Counted from the first letter of the stretch, positions 1 to 7,524 are shown. The stretch is DNA of 12,443 bases from an uncultured Mucispirillum sp. (GCA_937890655.1 CALADT010000066.1:1-12443), one strand, 5' to 3'. Notes: generated by a model not told the origin, from the letters alone. A program made the numbers and translations.

Positions 1-1903
1 TAAACTGTTCTATTAAAGATTTTAAGTTATCAGTTCTTTGTTGTATGTGGCTAACAGTGTTATTTACTTCGTTTACTGCTGCATTACTTTCTTCTAAACC
101 TGCTGCAATAACCTGCGCGTTATCTACCACACTTTGGATTGTTACATACTGCTCTGATACTGATTCTGCAACTGGTCGCATTGCTGTATATAATAATGTA
201 ACGTTTTCCACTGCTCTTTTTATTTCTGTTGCAACACCTGTTATATTAGTTGTGCCATCATGAACGCTTGTTACTGATTTATCCATGGCTACTTTTGCTT
301 CTTCTGAATCTCTTAATAAACCATTAATAATATCTTCAATTTCTTTTGTTGCATGCTGTGTTCTTTCTGCAAGTTTTCTTACTTCATCTGCAACAACGGC
401 AAAACCTCTACCTGCTTCCCCTGCCCTTGCTGCTTCAATAGCTGCGTTTAAGGCTAAAAGGTTTGTTTGGTTTGCAATATCATTAATAACTTCTAAAATA
501 TTACCTATTTGGTTAGAACGTTCTGATAAGTTATTAATTGTTTCAGAAAGTGTTATTGTATCTTCTTCTATACCACCCATTTTCACACTAACACTATCAA
601 GTTTTTCAGTTTCATGCCTTGTTGCTTCTGCTGTTTTCTCTAATGAATCCATATTATTAGATAAAGCATCACTTGTATTTTTAGAAATGTTACTTATACC
701 TTCAATACCTTCAACCATAGTTGTAACCTGTTCTGATTGAGAATTAAATGTAGTTGATAATTCTTCCATAGTTGATGCGAGTTCATCGTTTGCTGATGCA
801 ACTTCTATAATTGATGAACGCACTTCGTTTACAATTACATTTGTTGAATCATTAAGAACATTTATTGCTTTTAAAATATTACCGATTTCGTCATCTCTTT
901 CTATTTTTAACCTTGTAGATAAATCTTTATTTTCTGCAAGCCTGTATATTTCTTTTGCATGACGAGCTAATGGGCTAAGCATATTTCTAAGTAAAATATA
1001 CAATACAACCATACCTACTACTGCTATCAATACTATTATAGCTGCAATACTAACAGATAATGATGATATTGTTCTTACAACTTTCTCTTTATCAAGGCCG
1101 TATGATACTACAAAATCATAACCTGTTACAGGAATAACCTGCCCTATACGGTCGTTACCTTTATTATCTTTATATTCTACTGGCTCGTTATATTTTGTAT
1201 CCTGATGAGTAAAAGTATATTCCACTCTATCCCCAAATGCTTTTGTAAAAAGATCTCTAAATTGTTTACCATAAACTTGTTTATCCACAGCATCTAGTAT
1301 TAACCCTTGATTATGGATTACTACAATCCTACCGTCTAACTCTTTATTTGTTATGCTTTCAATAAAATCATCAATATTTAATTTAAAGTCTACACTTATA
1401 ACGCCTTTTACTCCGTTTGGTTTTTTTATTGGATAAGTCATAGTCATAAGTATTTTTTTAGTAAAAGAATCTTCATACGGTGCAGTAATATAAACATCGT
1501 CTGTTTTAATACCTGCCATATACCATGGTCTTACTTTATGGTTAAAACCTGCAGGAATAGATGCTGATTTGTTTGCTACATATTCACCATCTTCAAAACC
1601 AACTGATGAGTTTTCAAAACCATATAAATCTTTTAATTCTTCTAAATATTCTGCTGTTCTTTTTTTATCTTCATCAATAGTAAAGGCTTTTGCAAATGCT
1701 TTTACTATACCTATATTTGTTGCAAGCCTTTCTTGAACATACCCTGCTACAAAAGTTGTATCCCTATACTGGCTCATTTTTGTAGTTTTCATAATCTCTT
1801 TTGACATTAAAAGATAGCTTGAAATAATTGTTGCAATAGTTATTATTAAAATTATAGTTGATACTACAAGTATTACTCTTGTTCTAAGTGATAAGTTTTT
1901 CAT
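1..1903 (-). CDS. Methyl-accepting chemotaxis protein with dCache sensor, 3' end cut by window edge
   Basis: Transmembrane chemoreceptor that relays ligand binding to CheA/CheW. I translated the minus strand from ATG 1901-1903, preceded by a GGGGG ribosome site; the frame stays open to base 2, giving 634 residues. Visible order: membrane helix about residues 10-32, periplasmic dCache_1-type domain about 35-280 (RPWY at 125-128, then GVKGVISVDF at 164-173), second helix about 285-306, HAMP about 307-360, then the cytoplasmic signalling coiled coil. The hairpin tip is unmistakable: NQTNLLALNAAIEAARAGEA followed by GRGFAVVADEVRKLAERT, about residues 476-514. The last visible residues are LKSLIEQF, which normally lie a few residues before the end of an MCP, so probably only a handful of codons is missing. 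Residues R125, W127, Y128, Y143, D145 and D172 match the amino-acid-binding pattern of PctA-type dCache receptors, so an amino-acid ligand is likely. Confidence 0.95.
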   Translation of the reverse strand, partial: MKNLSLRTRVILVVSTIILIITIATIISSYLLMSKEIMKTTKMSQYRDTTFVAGYVQERLATNIGIVKAFAKAFTIDEDKKRTAEYLEELKDLYGFENSSVGFEDGEYVANKSASIPAGFNHKVRPWYMAGIKTDDVYITAPYEDSFTKKILMTMTYPIKKPNGVKGVISVDFKLNIDDFIESITNKELDGRIVVIHNQGLILDAVDKQVYGKQFRDLFTKAFGDRVEYTFTHQDTKYNEPVEYKDNKGNDRIGQVIPVTGYDFVVSYGLDKEKVVRTISSLSVSIAAIIVLIAVVGMVVLYILLRNMLSPLARHAKEIYRLAENKDLSTRLKIERDDEIGNILKAINVLNDSTNVIVNEVRSSIIEVASANDELASTMEELSTTFNSQSEQVTTMVEGIEGISNISKNTSDALSNNMDSLEKTAEATRHETEKLDSVSVKMGGIEEDTITLSETINNLSERSNQIGNILEVINDIANQTNLLALNAAIEAARAGEAGRGFAVVADEVRKLAERTQHATKEIEDIINGLLRDSEEAKVAMDKSVTSVHDGTTNITGVATEIKRAVENVTLLYTAMRPVAESVSEQYVTIQSVVDNAQVIAAGLEESNAAVNEVNNTVSHIQQRTDNLKSLIEQF

Positions 1904-1929
1904 TTCTACCCCCGAAAATACAATTTATT

Positions 1930-1935
1930 ATTATA
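1930..1935 (-). promoter_or_regulatory. Candidate -10 element for the MCP gene
   Basis: On the minus strand this reads TATAAT, 26 bases before the MCP start codon, with TGG directly upstream. No good -35 hexamer lies 16-18 bases further up (ATAGTT is the nearest), and no FliA-type (TAAA...GCCGATAA) site is seen. In DNA this AT-rich a TATAAT can arise by chance, so this is weak support. Confidence 0.3.
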
Positions 1936-1992
1936 CCACTAAAAATAATTAGAACTATTTGAAAAACTATTATTGTATAGAATATATTGTTA

Positions 1993-2014
1993 TTAAAAAA
2001 GATAACTTTTTTAA
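1993..2014. other. A/T hairpin, possible weak bidirectional terminator
   Basis: TTAAAAAAG pairs with CTTTTTTAA around the loop ATAA, nine base pairs with a single G-C pair. It gives a run of six T on either strand. It lies about 240 bases beyond the mutS stop, so assignment to mutS is tentative. Confidence 0.25.
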
Positions 2015-2136
2015 ATATGAATTATTTTTTGATACATTAATTATACTTCTCATATATCATTTTAATAATACCACCAGTAATTAAAGATATACACTATTAT
2101 ATTATATATAATACTGCTAATATATTGTTTTATTAT

Positions 2137-2163
2137 GTTATAATCCTAACTGATAAATGTCAA
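2137..2163 (-). promoter_or_regulatory. Possible sigma-70 promoter upstream of the MCP
   Basis: Minus strand: perfect TTGACA (2158-2163), 15-base spacer, then TATAAC (2137-2142). The -35 is full consensus and the spacer is two bases shorter than ideal. It points toward the MCP gene, about 230 bases away. Confidence 0.3.
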
Positions 2164-2255
2164 GGAAAAATATTTATTTAATTTATGATAATATTCTAAT
2201 TTACTATAAAACATTATATTCTATAAACCATTAATAAATTATAAGTTTATATATA

Positions 2256-4115
2256 TTATATTTTAGCTTTATTGTAAAGTTCATGCAAAATCTGCATTGC
2301 CTGCATAGGTGTAATATTATCTAAATCAAGCTGTTTTATTTCATCTATAACAGGGTGGCTTTCATCATAAACTAAAATAGGCTGCACAAATTGTTGTTTT
2401 TGTGGTTGTATCTTTTCTTCTGTTAATGACAGTGTTTGGTGGTTTTCCAAATCATGCAATACTTGATTTGCTCTTTCTATTACATCTTTTGGAAGCCCTG
2501 CCATTTTTCCAACGTATATACCATAGCTTTTATCTGCCATACCCTGCACTACTTTTCTTAAAAATATTACTTCATTATTCCATTCTTCCACACTAACAGT
2601 ATAGTTTTTTGCACCACTGCCTTTTTCCCCTATTTCTGTAAGCTCAAAATAATGGGTGGCAAAAAGTGTTTTTGCACCTACTGAATTTAAAATATATTCA
2701 GCAACAGCCCACGCTATAGAAATACCGTCAAAAGTAGAAGTGCCTCTGCCTATTTCATCAAGAATAATTAATGATTTACTTGTGGCGTTTTGTAAAATAT
2801 TGGCAGTTTCTACCATTTCTACCATAAAAGTAGATTCCCCTTTTGATAAATTATCGCTTGCTCCAACACGAGTAAAAATTCTATCAAGTAGTGGTATTTC
2901 TGCCATTTCAGCAGGGACAAAACAGCCACAATGTGCCATAAGTGATATTAAAGCACATGAACGCAAATACGTGCTTTTACCACTCATATTAGGCCCTGTT
3001 ATAATAAGCAACCTATTTTCTTTATTATCCAAAATATAATCGTTTGGAATAAATGGGTTTTTAGATTTATATTCTACCACAGGGTGTCTGCCGTTTTTAA
3101 TATTTAATGTGCCGTTTTCAAGGATAGTCGGTTTTACATAATTATTTTTTATACTAATATTTGCAAAAGCTGTAATACAATCTAGTTCTGCAATAAGTTT
3201 TGCTACTTTTCTTAACTTATCTGCTTCCCCTGCTGCGTATTTTCTTATATCTTGAAAAAGTGCGTATTCAATATCTGCAAGTTTTTCTTCTGCGTTTAAT
3301 ATATTATTTTCAAGTTCTCTTAGTTCTTCTGTTATATAACGTTCACTGTTTGCAAGAGTCTGTTTTCTTTCAAAATAGGAAGGCATTTTTAATGAGTTTG
3401 CCCTTGATACTTCAAAATAGTAACCGAAAACTTTATTATAACCTATTTTTAATTGTGAAATACCTGTTGCTTTCCTTTCACGTTCTTCTATTTCTGCTAT
3501 TTTGTTTTTACCGTTATGTTTTATATCCCTCAATTCATCTATATGGTTATTATAGCCGGATTTTATTATTCCACCCTCTTTAATATTAACAGGTGGTTCA
3601 TCTATTATGGCTTTTTCTATTAAGTTATATAAATCTTCCTGAGAGTCGAACACAAATTCATTAAAAACATTAGGCACAGATTTCAGCATGGCATCAAGCT
3701 CTGGTATATTTTGGATAGATAGTTTAAGCCATATTAAATCTTTTGGAGTTGCTCTACCTGAAATTAGCCTTGAAGTAATCCTTTCTATATCAAAAACATT
3801 TGATAAAAGTGCATTAATAGTGCTTAAAAAAGACCCGTTATTTACAAAATATTCTGTAATATTTAGTCTTCTATTTATATAATGGATATTTCTTAATGGC
3901 CTAATTAATGTATTTTTTAAAAACCTTGCTCCCATTGGTGTAGAGGTTTTATTTAATACATGAAATAGTGTATTATCGTTGCCTGCATTAGATGTTACAA
4001 GCTCTAAAGTAGTTGCCGCCACATTATCTATTATTAAATTATCATCATTATTTAGTGTTACAGGTAACATTAGTTTTGTTGTAAGTATTAAATCATCTAA
4101 ATAATCAAGTGCCAT
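2256..4115 (-). CDS. mutS: MutS C-terminal fragment (core, clamp and ATPase domains)
   Basis: The 619-residue second open frame counted from its first ATG; homology continues about 40 codons upstream in the same frame to the frameshift, so this ATG is not a natural start and has no good ribosome site. Walker A GPNMSGKST is at 374-382, the STFMVEM segment at 428-434, Walker B LILDEIGRGTSTFDG at about 449-464, the ATHYF switch at 486-490, and a C-terminal TPMQAMQILHEL helix at 602-613. The ATPase half looks under normal constraint with no further lesions, so the break is recent or artefactual. Confidence 0.85.
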   Translation of the reverse strand: MALDYLDDLILTTKLMLPVTLNNDDNLIIDNVAATTLELVTSNAGNDNTLFHVLNKTSTPMGARFLKNTLIRPLRNIHYINRRLNITEYFVNNGSFLSTINALLSNVFDIERITSRLISGRATPKDLIWLKLSIQNIPELDAMLKSVPNVFNEFVFDSQEDLYNLIEKAIIDEPPVNIKEGGIIKSGYNNHIDELRDIKHNGKNKIAEIEERERKATGISQLKIGYNKVFGYYFEVSRANSLKMPSYFERKQTLANSERYITEELRELENNILNAEEKLADIEYALFQDIRKYAAGEADKLRKVAKLIAELDCITAFANISIKNNYVKPTILENGTLNIKNGRHPVVEYKSKNPFIPNDYILDNKENRLLIITGPNMSGKSTYLRSCALISLMAHCGCFVPAEMAEIPLLDRIFTRVGASDNLSKGESTFMVEMVETANILQNATSKSLIILDEIGRGTSTFDGISIAWAVAEYILNSVGAKTLFATHYFELTEIGEKGSGAKNYTVSVEEWNNEVIFLRKVVQGMADKSYGIYVGKMAGLPKDVIERANQVLHDLENHQTLSLTEEKIQPQKQQFVQPILVYDESHPVIDEIKQLDLDNITPMQAMQILHELYNKAKI

Positions 4116-4234
4116 AGATATTGCCCATATATAGCCTTTATCTTCTATAAATAGTGCCTTTTCGCTGGTAACATTATAATGAGTTAAAACTTTATTTAAA
4201 CATGTGTTATAAACTTTGCCTGCATTTCGTGTGG

Positions 4235-4795
4235 TTATAGGAATATATCCATATTTATTTCAATATTGGAAATTATTTCTTTTGCATCCATACTTAAAAG
4301 TACGTTATCTATACTATCTGCTGGGGTTTTTTTAAGGTATGTTTCCCCTGTTGTAACATCGCATGCTGCTATATAAACCATATCTAATTCTGCATACATG
4401 CTTATAAGAAAATTATTATCAAAAGTAATATTTGCCTCATCTTCTAAAGCTGTTGCAGGGGTAACCACCCTTGTTACTCCCCTTTTTACAACTCCTTTTA
4501 CAAGTTTAGGGTCTTCTAGCTGTTCGCATATTGCCACTTTTTTTCCGGCTTTTAATAGCTTTACTAAATAAGGCATATAAGAATGATACGGAATACCACA
4601 AAGTGGTATTTGGTTATCAGAAGATTTGTTTCTACAAGTTAAGGCAATACCTAATATTTTGGAGGCAGTAAGTGCATCATCTCCAAACATTTCATAAAAA
4701 TCACCCATTCTGAAAAACAAAATAGTATCAGGGTATTGGTCTTTTATATCATAAAACTGCTTCATAGCAGGTGTTAAGTTCGCTGGTCGTTCCAT
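4235..4795 (-). CDS. mutS: MutS N-terminal fragment (mismatch-binding domain)
   Basis: The 186-residue first open frame of the broken mutS. It carries domain I, with the mismatch-reading Phe33-x-Glu35 in the string GDFYEMF (equivalent to Phe36 and Glu38 of Escherichia coli MutS), and the first part of the connector domain, including VTPAT where most homologues have VTPGT. The final residues before the stop (about 180-186) are where the frame is lost. As a separate protein it lacks the lever, clamp and ATPase domains and would not be expected to support repair. Confidence 0.85.
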   Translation of the reverse strand: MERPANLTPAMKQFYDIKDQYPDTILFFRMGDFYEMFGDDALTASKILGIALTCRNKSSDNQIPLCGIPYHSYMPYLVKLLKAGKKVAICEQLEDPKLVKGVVKRGVTRVVTPATALEDEANITFDNNFLISMYAELDMVYIAACDVTTGETYLKKTPADSIDNVLLSMDAKEIISNIEINMDIFL

Positions 4796-4810
4796 AAATA
4801 TAATTCTCTA

Positions 4811-5917
4811 TTATTTTGGGTATATACTATCGTATGCGTTACAGTTAGGGCAGTCATCTTTATACTCGTTTGTTTCATACCCGCACTCTTTACATTTATA
4901 AGAATATATGTTTTCTAAAGTATGAAGTAATAACTTATTATTATATTTTACTGCATACTCTTTTGCTGCTATAATTTTCGAGTTAGGCTGTTCTATATAT
5001 AATTCTAAAGTATTTTTTGCCCCATGAATATCATCATTTAATTCATACATATTAGCAACTGCTATATGAGTAAATGGGTTTAAAGCACCTTGTGATGTCT
5101 GCTCTTTCATAAAATTTATAAGTTCAGCCTCTTTTCCTGCTGTAATAAAGGCTTTTTCCACATTTTTATAGTCGTTTATATCTCTTAAAAGCCCTTGCTC
5201 TATAATTAACTTAAATTCATCGCATGATTTTTGCACTTTATTATTATTTAATAATATTAATGCTTTTATTATCCTTGCTGGCCTGCACTGTTTATTTACT
5301 TCTAGTGCCGATTTTATATATTTCATAGCACTTTGTAAATTATTAGAATTAACGGCTTTTGATACCATACATTTTTCAAAAAAGCCGTATAACACTTTAC
5401 CTGTCAGCTTATTATATTTTGTATGATATAAAAGTGCGTTATCATAGCTTTGTAACGCTAATGCACTTTTTGCCATTGTTATAAGGTTTTCTGGCTGGTT
5501 TAATATTTGGCTTTCTGTTTTTAATAGGTTTACTGCTTTTGCATATTGGCCTGCATACATATAATCTTTTGCAAGCTCGCCAAAAAGTGCATTTTTAAAT
5601 GTTGTATCAAGCTCTGTATTACCTAATAACATTTCATGGATTTGAGAAGCACGAGTAAAATCACCTTTTCTTCTTTCTAAAAAGCCTAATATTAAATATA
5701 TTTCTGGTGTTGCATGTGTTTTTTTATCATATACTATTTTTTTAAGCTCTACAATAGCAGTATTATCATCTCCATTAAAATATGCAGAAAGTGCATGCAC
5801 TATGGACGGATTAAGTTGTTTACTTTTTGCAGCTGTATTTTTTCTTGTTAAGAAAAAAAGAAAAACTAAAGCCACTATAACGGCAACAGTAATACTTAAA
5901 ATCTCTGTATATGACAT
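4811..5917 (-). CDS. lapB: LapB-like tetratricopeptide protein with C-terminal rubredoxin-type zinc knuckle
   Basis: LapB (YciM) in Enterobacteria is an inner-membrane-anchored cytoplasmic protein that controls LPS synthesis by steering LpxC to FtsH proteolysis. This 368-residue protein has the diagnostic architecture: one N-terminal membrane helix (about residues 5-23), a long helical TPR array (about 40-330), and a C-terminal metal site CKECGYE...CPNC with Cys342, Cys345, Cys356 and Cys359, matching the LapB rubredoxin-like tail. Start ATG 5915-5917 is 5 bases after the lapA stop, and its AAGG ribosome site overlaps that stop. The lapA-lapB order is the same as in Escherichia coli, which strengthens the call. 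Whether it controls LpxC here is inference from family. Confidence 0.85.
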   Translation of the reverse strand: MSYTEILSITVAVIVALVFLFFLTRKNTAAKSKQLNPSIVHALSAYFNGDDNTAIVELKKIVYDKKTHATPEIYLILGFLERRKGDFTRASQIHEMLLGNTELDTTFKNALFGELAKDYMYAGQYAKAVNLLKTESQILNQPENLITMAKSALALQSYDNALLYHTKYNKLTGKVLYGFFEKCMVSKAVNSNNLQSAMKYIKSALEVNKQCRPARIIKALILLNNNKVQKSCDEFKLIIEQGLLRDINDYKNVEKAFITAGKEAELINFMKEQTSQGALNPFTHIAVANMYELNDDIHGAKNTLELYIEQPNSKIIAAKEYAVKYNNKLLLHTLENIYSYKCKECGYETNEYKDDCPNCNAYDSIYPK

Positions 5918-5922
5918 ATAAA

Positions 5923-6327
5923 TTACCTTAACGCGTTTTTAATATCATCTTCTACTTTAGGCTCTATTTCTTCCTTTGATGATATAGCATTTGGAATAAT
6001 GGTTTCTGATTCCTGCTTATTATTTTTAGCATCTTCTGGGCTGATTGTTATTTTTTGCAGTCTTTCTATTTCTTTTTTTGCAGCAGTAAGCTCTTTTTTA
6101 AGCTGTTTTACATTGTATGCTGTAATATATTTTTCAATATACATAGCAAATGCACCAATTAAAACACCTATAAAAAGCACTATTATTACAAGTAAAAATA
6201 ATGGTATTTCATACTGCACTAAATTTAATAATGGTTTAAAAGTAACTGTATTTATATTACTAACTGAAAATATAACAAGGTAACCTACTAAAGCTGCCTG
6301 TATAATTAGTTTAATTATTCGTATCAT
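5923..6327 (-). CDS. lapA: LapA-domain inner membrane protein
   Basis: A 134-residue protein with the LapA (DUF1049) pattern: a first membrane helix (about residues 5-25), the short periplasmic stretch SNINTVTFKPLL, a second helix (about 42-65, LFLLVIIVLFIGVLIGAFAM), then a charged cytoplasmic coiled coil (about 75-95, QLKKELTAAKKEIERLQKI) and an acidic tail. LapA partners LapB in LPS assembly control. Start ATG 6325-6327 lies inside the HIT gene, overlapping it by 17 bases, with a full AGGAGG ribosome site at 6337-6342, 9 bases ahead of the start. It is therefore translationally linked to the gene before it. Confidence 0.85.
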   Translation of the reverse strand: MIRIIKLIIQAALVGYLVIFSVSNINTVTFKPLLNLVQYEIPLFLLVIIVLFIGVLIGAFAMYIEKYITAYNVKQLKKELTAAKKEIERLQKITISPEDAKNNKQESETIIPNAISSKEEIEPKVEDDIKNALR

Positions 6328-6817
6328 TTTTTAATTCCTCCTGTAAAGCAAGGCAAAGTTTATTATAAGTTGATTCTAAATGCTCTGAAATAACTCTTGT
6401 TTCACTAACAACAGGCATAAAGTTTGTATCCCCTGTCCAACGTGGAACAATATGCATATGTAAATGGTCAGCAATACCGGCACCACCACTTTTACCAACG
6501 TTTATACCAATATTAAAACCTTCTGGATTTAGTGATTTTTTCATAGCTTTTGTCATAAGCCTAACAAATTTCATCATTTCTTGAGATTCTTCATCTGTAA
6601 GACTTGTTACATCTGAAGTGTGTCTATAAGGGATTACCATAACATGACCATTGTTATAAGGAAATAAGTTCATAATTATAAAACAATGGCAACCTCTATG
6701 AAGTATTAAAACATTTTCGTCTTTTGATTCTTTATAGGCATTACAGAAAACACAGCCCTCAGGCTTTTTTTCCCCTGTAATATAAGCCATACGCCATGTG
6801 GCCCATAACCTGTCCAT
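6311..6817 (-). CDS. HIT-family hydrolase/phosphorylase, likely diadenosine polyphosphate-active
   Basis: A 168-residue histidine-triad protein. The catalytic motif HLHMHIVPRW has His118, His120 and His122. The sequence around it (NIGINVGKSGGAGIADHLHMH, then VPRWTGDTNFMPVV) resembles the branch of the family that includes mycobacterial Ap4A phosphorylase, so cleavage of Ap4A-like dinucleotides is the best guess. An N-terminal CVFC (Cys22, Cys25) with downstream histidines suggests a structural zinc site, common in this group. Start ATG 6815-6817 is preceded by AGGTG six bases upstream. First gene of the HIT-lapA-lapB-mutS operon. The exact substrate cannot be read from sequence. Confidence 0.88.
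   Translation of the reverse strand: MDRLWATWRMAYITGEKKPEGCVFCNAYKESKDENVLILHRGCHCFIIMNLFPYNNGHVMVIPYRHTSDVTSLTDEESQEMMKFVRLMTKAMKKSLNPEGFNIGINVGKSGGAGIADHLHMHIVPRWTGDTNFMPVVSETRVISEHLESTYNKLCLALQEELKNDTNN
6337..6342 (-). promoter_or_regulatory. Strong ribosome binding site for lapA inside the HIT gene
   Basis: Minus strand reads AGGAGG, nine bases before the lapA ATG. It lies within the last codons of the upstream HIT-family gene (encoding Gln-Glu-Glu), so ribosomes finishing that gene cover the lapA start. It fixes the lapA start codon. Confidence 0.75.
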
Positions 6818-6847
6818 TAATTACACCTGCTTTTATATATTTTTACT

Positions 6848-6876
6848 ATATTACATATTTAATAATTATCTTGCAA
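6848..6876 (-). promoter_or_regulatory. Candidate promoter of the HIT-lapA-lapB-mutS operon
   Basis: Minus strand: TTGCAA (6871-6876), 17-base spacer, TAATAT (6848-6853), about 30 bases before the HIT start codon. Each hexamer matches consensus at four of six positions with ideal spacing. No other promoter is visible before the four closely packed genes. Confidence 0.4.
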
Positions 6877-6884
6877 GAATTTAT

Positions 6885-6912
6885 TTACTTTTGTAATAAA
6901 TTTTAAAAGTAA
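6885..6912. other. Inverted repeat just upstream of the HIT operon promoter
   Basis: TTACTTTT (6885-6892) and AAAAGTAA (6905-6912) form perfect 8-base arms around a 12-base centre, ending 8 bases before the candidate -35. It may be an operator or part of the terminator of the upstream unit; in A/T-rich DNA chance is also possible. Confidence 0.25.
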
Positions 6913-7035
6913 TATAGCTTATTTTGCATTAAATCCTTTAAAAATATAATAATAAACAAAATAATAAACCAAATAACATATATATAATATATTATTATAT
7001 CTTAACATATATACATTAATAAAGAGTTTTAGTTA

Positions 7036-7063
7036 AGTTTATTTTTCCATAAAAACATAAACT
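7036..7063. other. Hairpin after the small membrane pseudogene
   Basis: AGTTTA (7036-7041) pairs with TAAACT (7058-7063) and TTTTT with AAAAA around a CCAT loop, with a two-base bulge. It lies 25 bases after the pseudogene stop on the minus strand. No T-tract follows it, so it is a poor match to an intrinsic terminator. Confidence 0.25.
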
Positions 7064-7087
7064 ATTTATATAAATTTAAATCGCAAT

Positions 7088-7524
7088 TTAACTTTTAATA
7101 TTTTCTAAAGTTACAAATATATGACCTATTCCAAATAATATTCCTGAAATCACAAGTAGATAATGTTTTAAAACACCACTAATTATAAATATCATTGTTG
7201 GCAATAGTGCTAGTAGAATTGCTTTATTTTTTGACTGGGATTTAAAATAAAAAACCAAACCAATAAATATAGTAATAATAATACACTTGTTACTACCAAA
7301 TAAAAAACCATATTAAAAATACTATTAAAGATAAATTTCCATACTAAAATAGGTATAACCATTAATATAATACTTAAATATCTACCTATTTGTTCAGTTA
7401 TATTCATAATTAAATTGTTACATTTGTTTTATAAATTTGGGTTTTTAATTGCAAAAATAATATTTGGTATAAGCATAATTACTAAAATTATTGCTCCATA
7501 AACATTTATCCAGCAAAACTCCAC
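7088..7524 (-). pseudogene. Small multi-spanning membrane protein, broken by an in-frame stop and a frameshift
   Basis: I joined three open segments on the minus strand. Start GTG 7522-7524, with GGAG eight bases upstream, reads VEFCWINVYGAIILVIMLIP and on to NPNL, then TAA at 7429-7431. The same frame continues beyond that stop as NKCNNLIMNITEQIGRYL... (including the Met at 7405-7407) to an A6 run at 7227-7232. There a net -1 shift restores coding: KNKAILLALLPTMIFIISGV and on to FGIGHIFVTLENIKS, ending at TAA 7088-7090. The joined product would be about 145 residues with four or five hydrophobic segments. The pattern WINVYG...IPNI...NITEQIGRY...GIGHIFVT recalls a conserved uncharacterised membrane family, from memory only. 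It begins 32 bases after the MFS stop. TATGGAGCAAT occurs twice (7529-7539 and 7490-7500), 39 bases apart and in frame. Confidence 0.7.

Larger units (their letters stand above)
1904..2255. other. AT-rich intergenic region between mutS and the MCP gene
   Basis: No credible gene is present; both strands hold only very short ORFs. It contains a candidate MCP -10 at 1930-1935, a nearly pure A/T hairpin at 1993-2014 (TTAAAAAAG, loop ATAA, CTTTTTTAA), and a minus-strand TTGACA at 2158-2163 with TATAAC 15 bases downstream at 2137-2142. Starting there, a transcript would carry a leader of roughly 230 bases before the MCP, or could be a small RNA. No GC-containing terminator follows mutS. Confidence 0.6.
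2256..4795 (-). pseudogene. mutS: DNA mismatch repair protein MutS, disrupted by a -1 frameshift
   Basis: MutS recognises base mismatches and small loops and recruits MutL. The full locus would encode about 845 residues, normal for the family, but is split into two frames. The first frame (start ATG 4793-4795) ends at TAA 4235-4237. The second frame is open from 4259 downward and carries clear MutS sequence from about 4248 (ITTRNAGKVYN...), well before its first Met at 4113-4115. The two frames overlap only at 4238-4259, so the lesion lies there; it is equivalent to one missing base. No X XXY YYZ slippery heptamer is in register, so programmed frameshifting is unlikely. All functional motifs are intact on either side: FYE mismatch-reading motif, Walker A, Walker B, ATPase signature. 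Start is 15 bases after the lapB stop, with a weak GAGAA site. Either a real mutation or a sequence error. Confidence 0.9.

Noticed and set aside
285..740. Plus-strand open frame of 151 codons inside the MCP gene
   Set aside because: It is antisense to the conserved MCP signalling domain, whose motifs are clear on the minus strand; no ribosome site.
2037..2060. Tiny minus-strand frame MIYEKYN
   Set aside because: Seven codons in non-coding A/T-rich sequence; GGTGG is too far from the start to be convincing.
2402..3882. Several plus-strand open frames across mutS
   Set aside because: All are antisense shadows of conserved MutS sequence with intact Walker motifs on the other strand.
4238..4259. 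Programmed -1 frameshifting in mutS
   Set aside because: No X XXY YYZ heptamer is in register in the only 22 bases where both frames are open, and MutS is not known to need frameshifting.
6903..6929. Tiny minus-strand frame MQNKLYYF with an AAGGA site
   Set aside because: It lies upstream of the candidate HIT promoter rather than in its leader; eight codons with a chance ribosome site are expected in such DNA.
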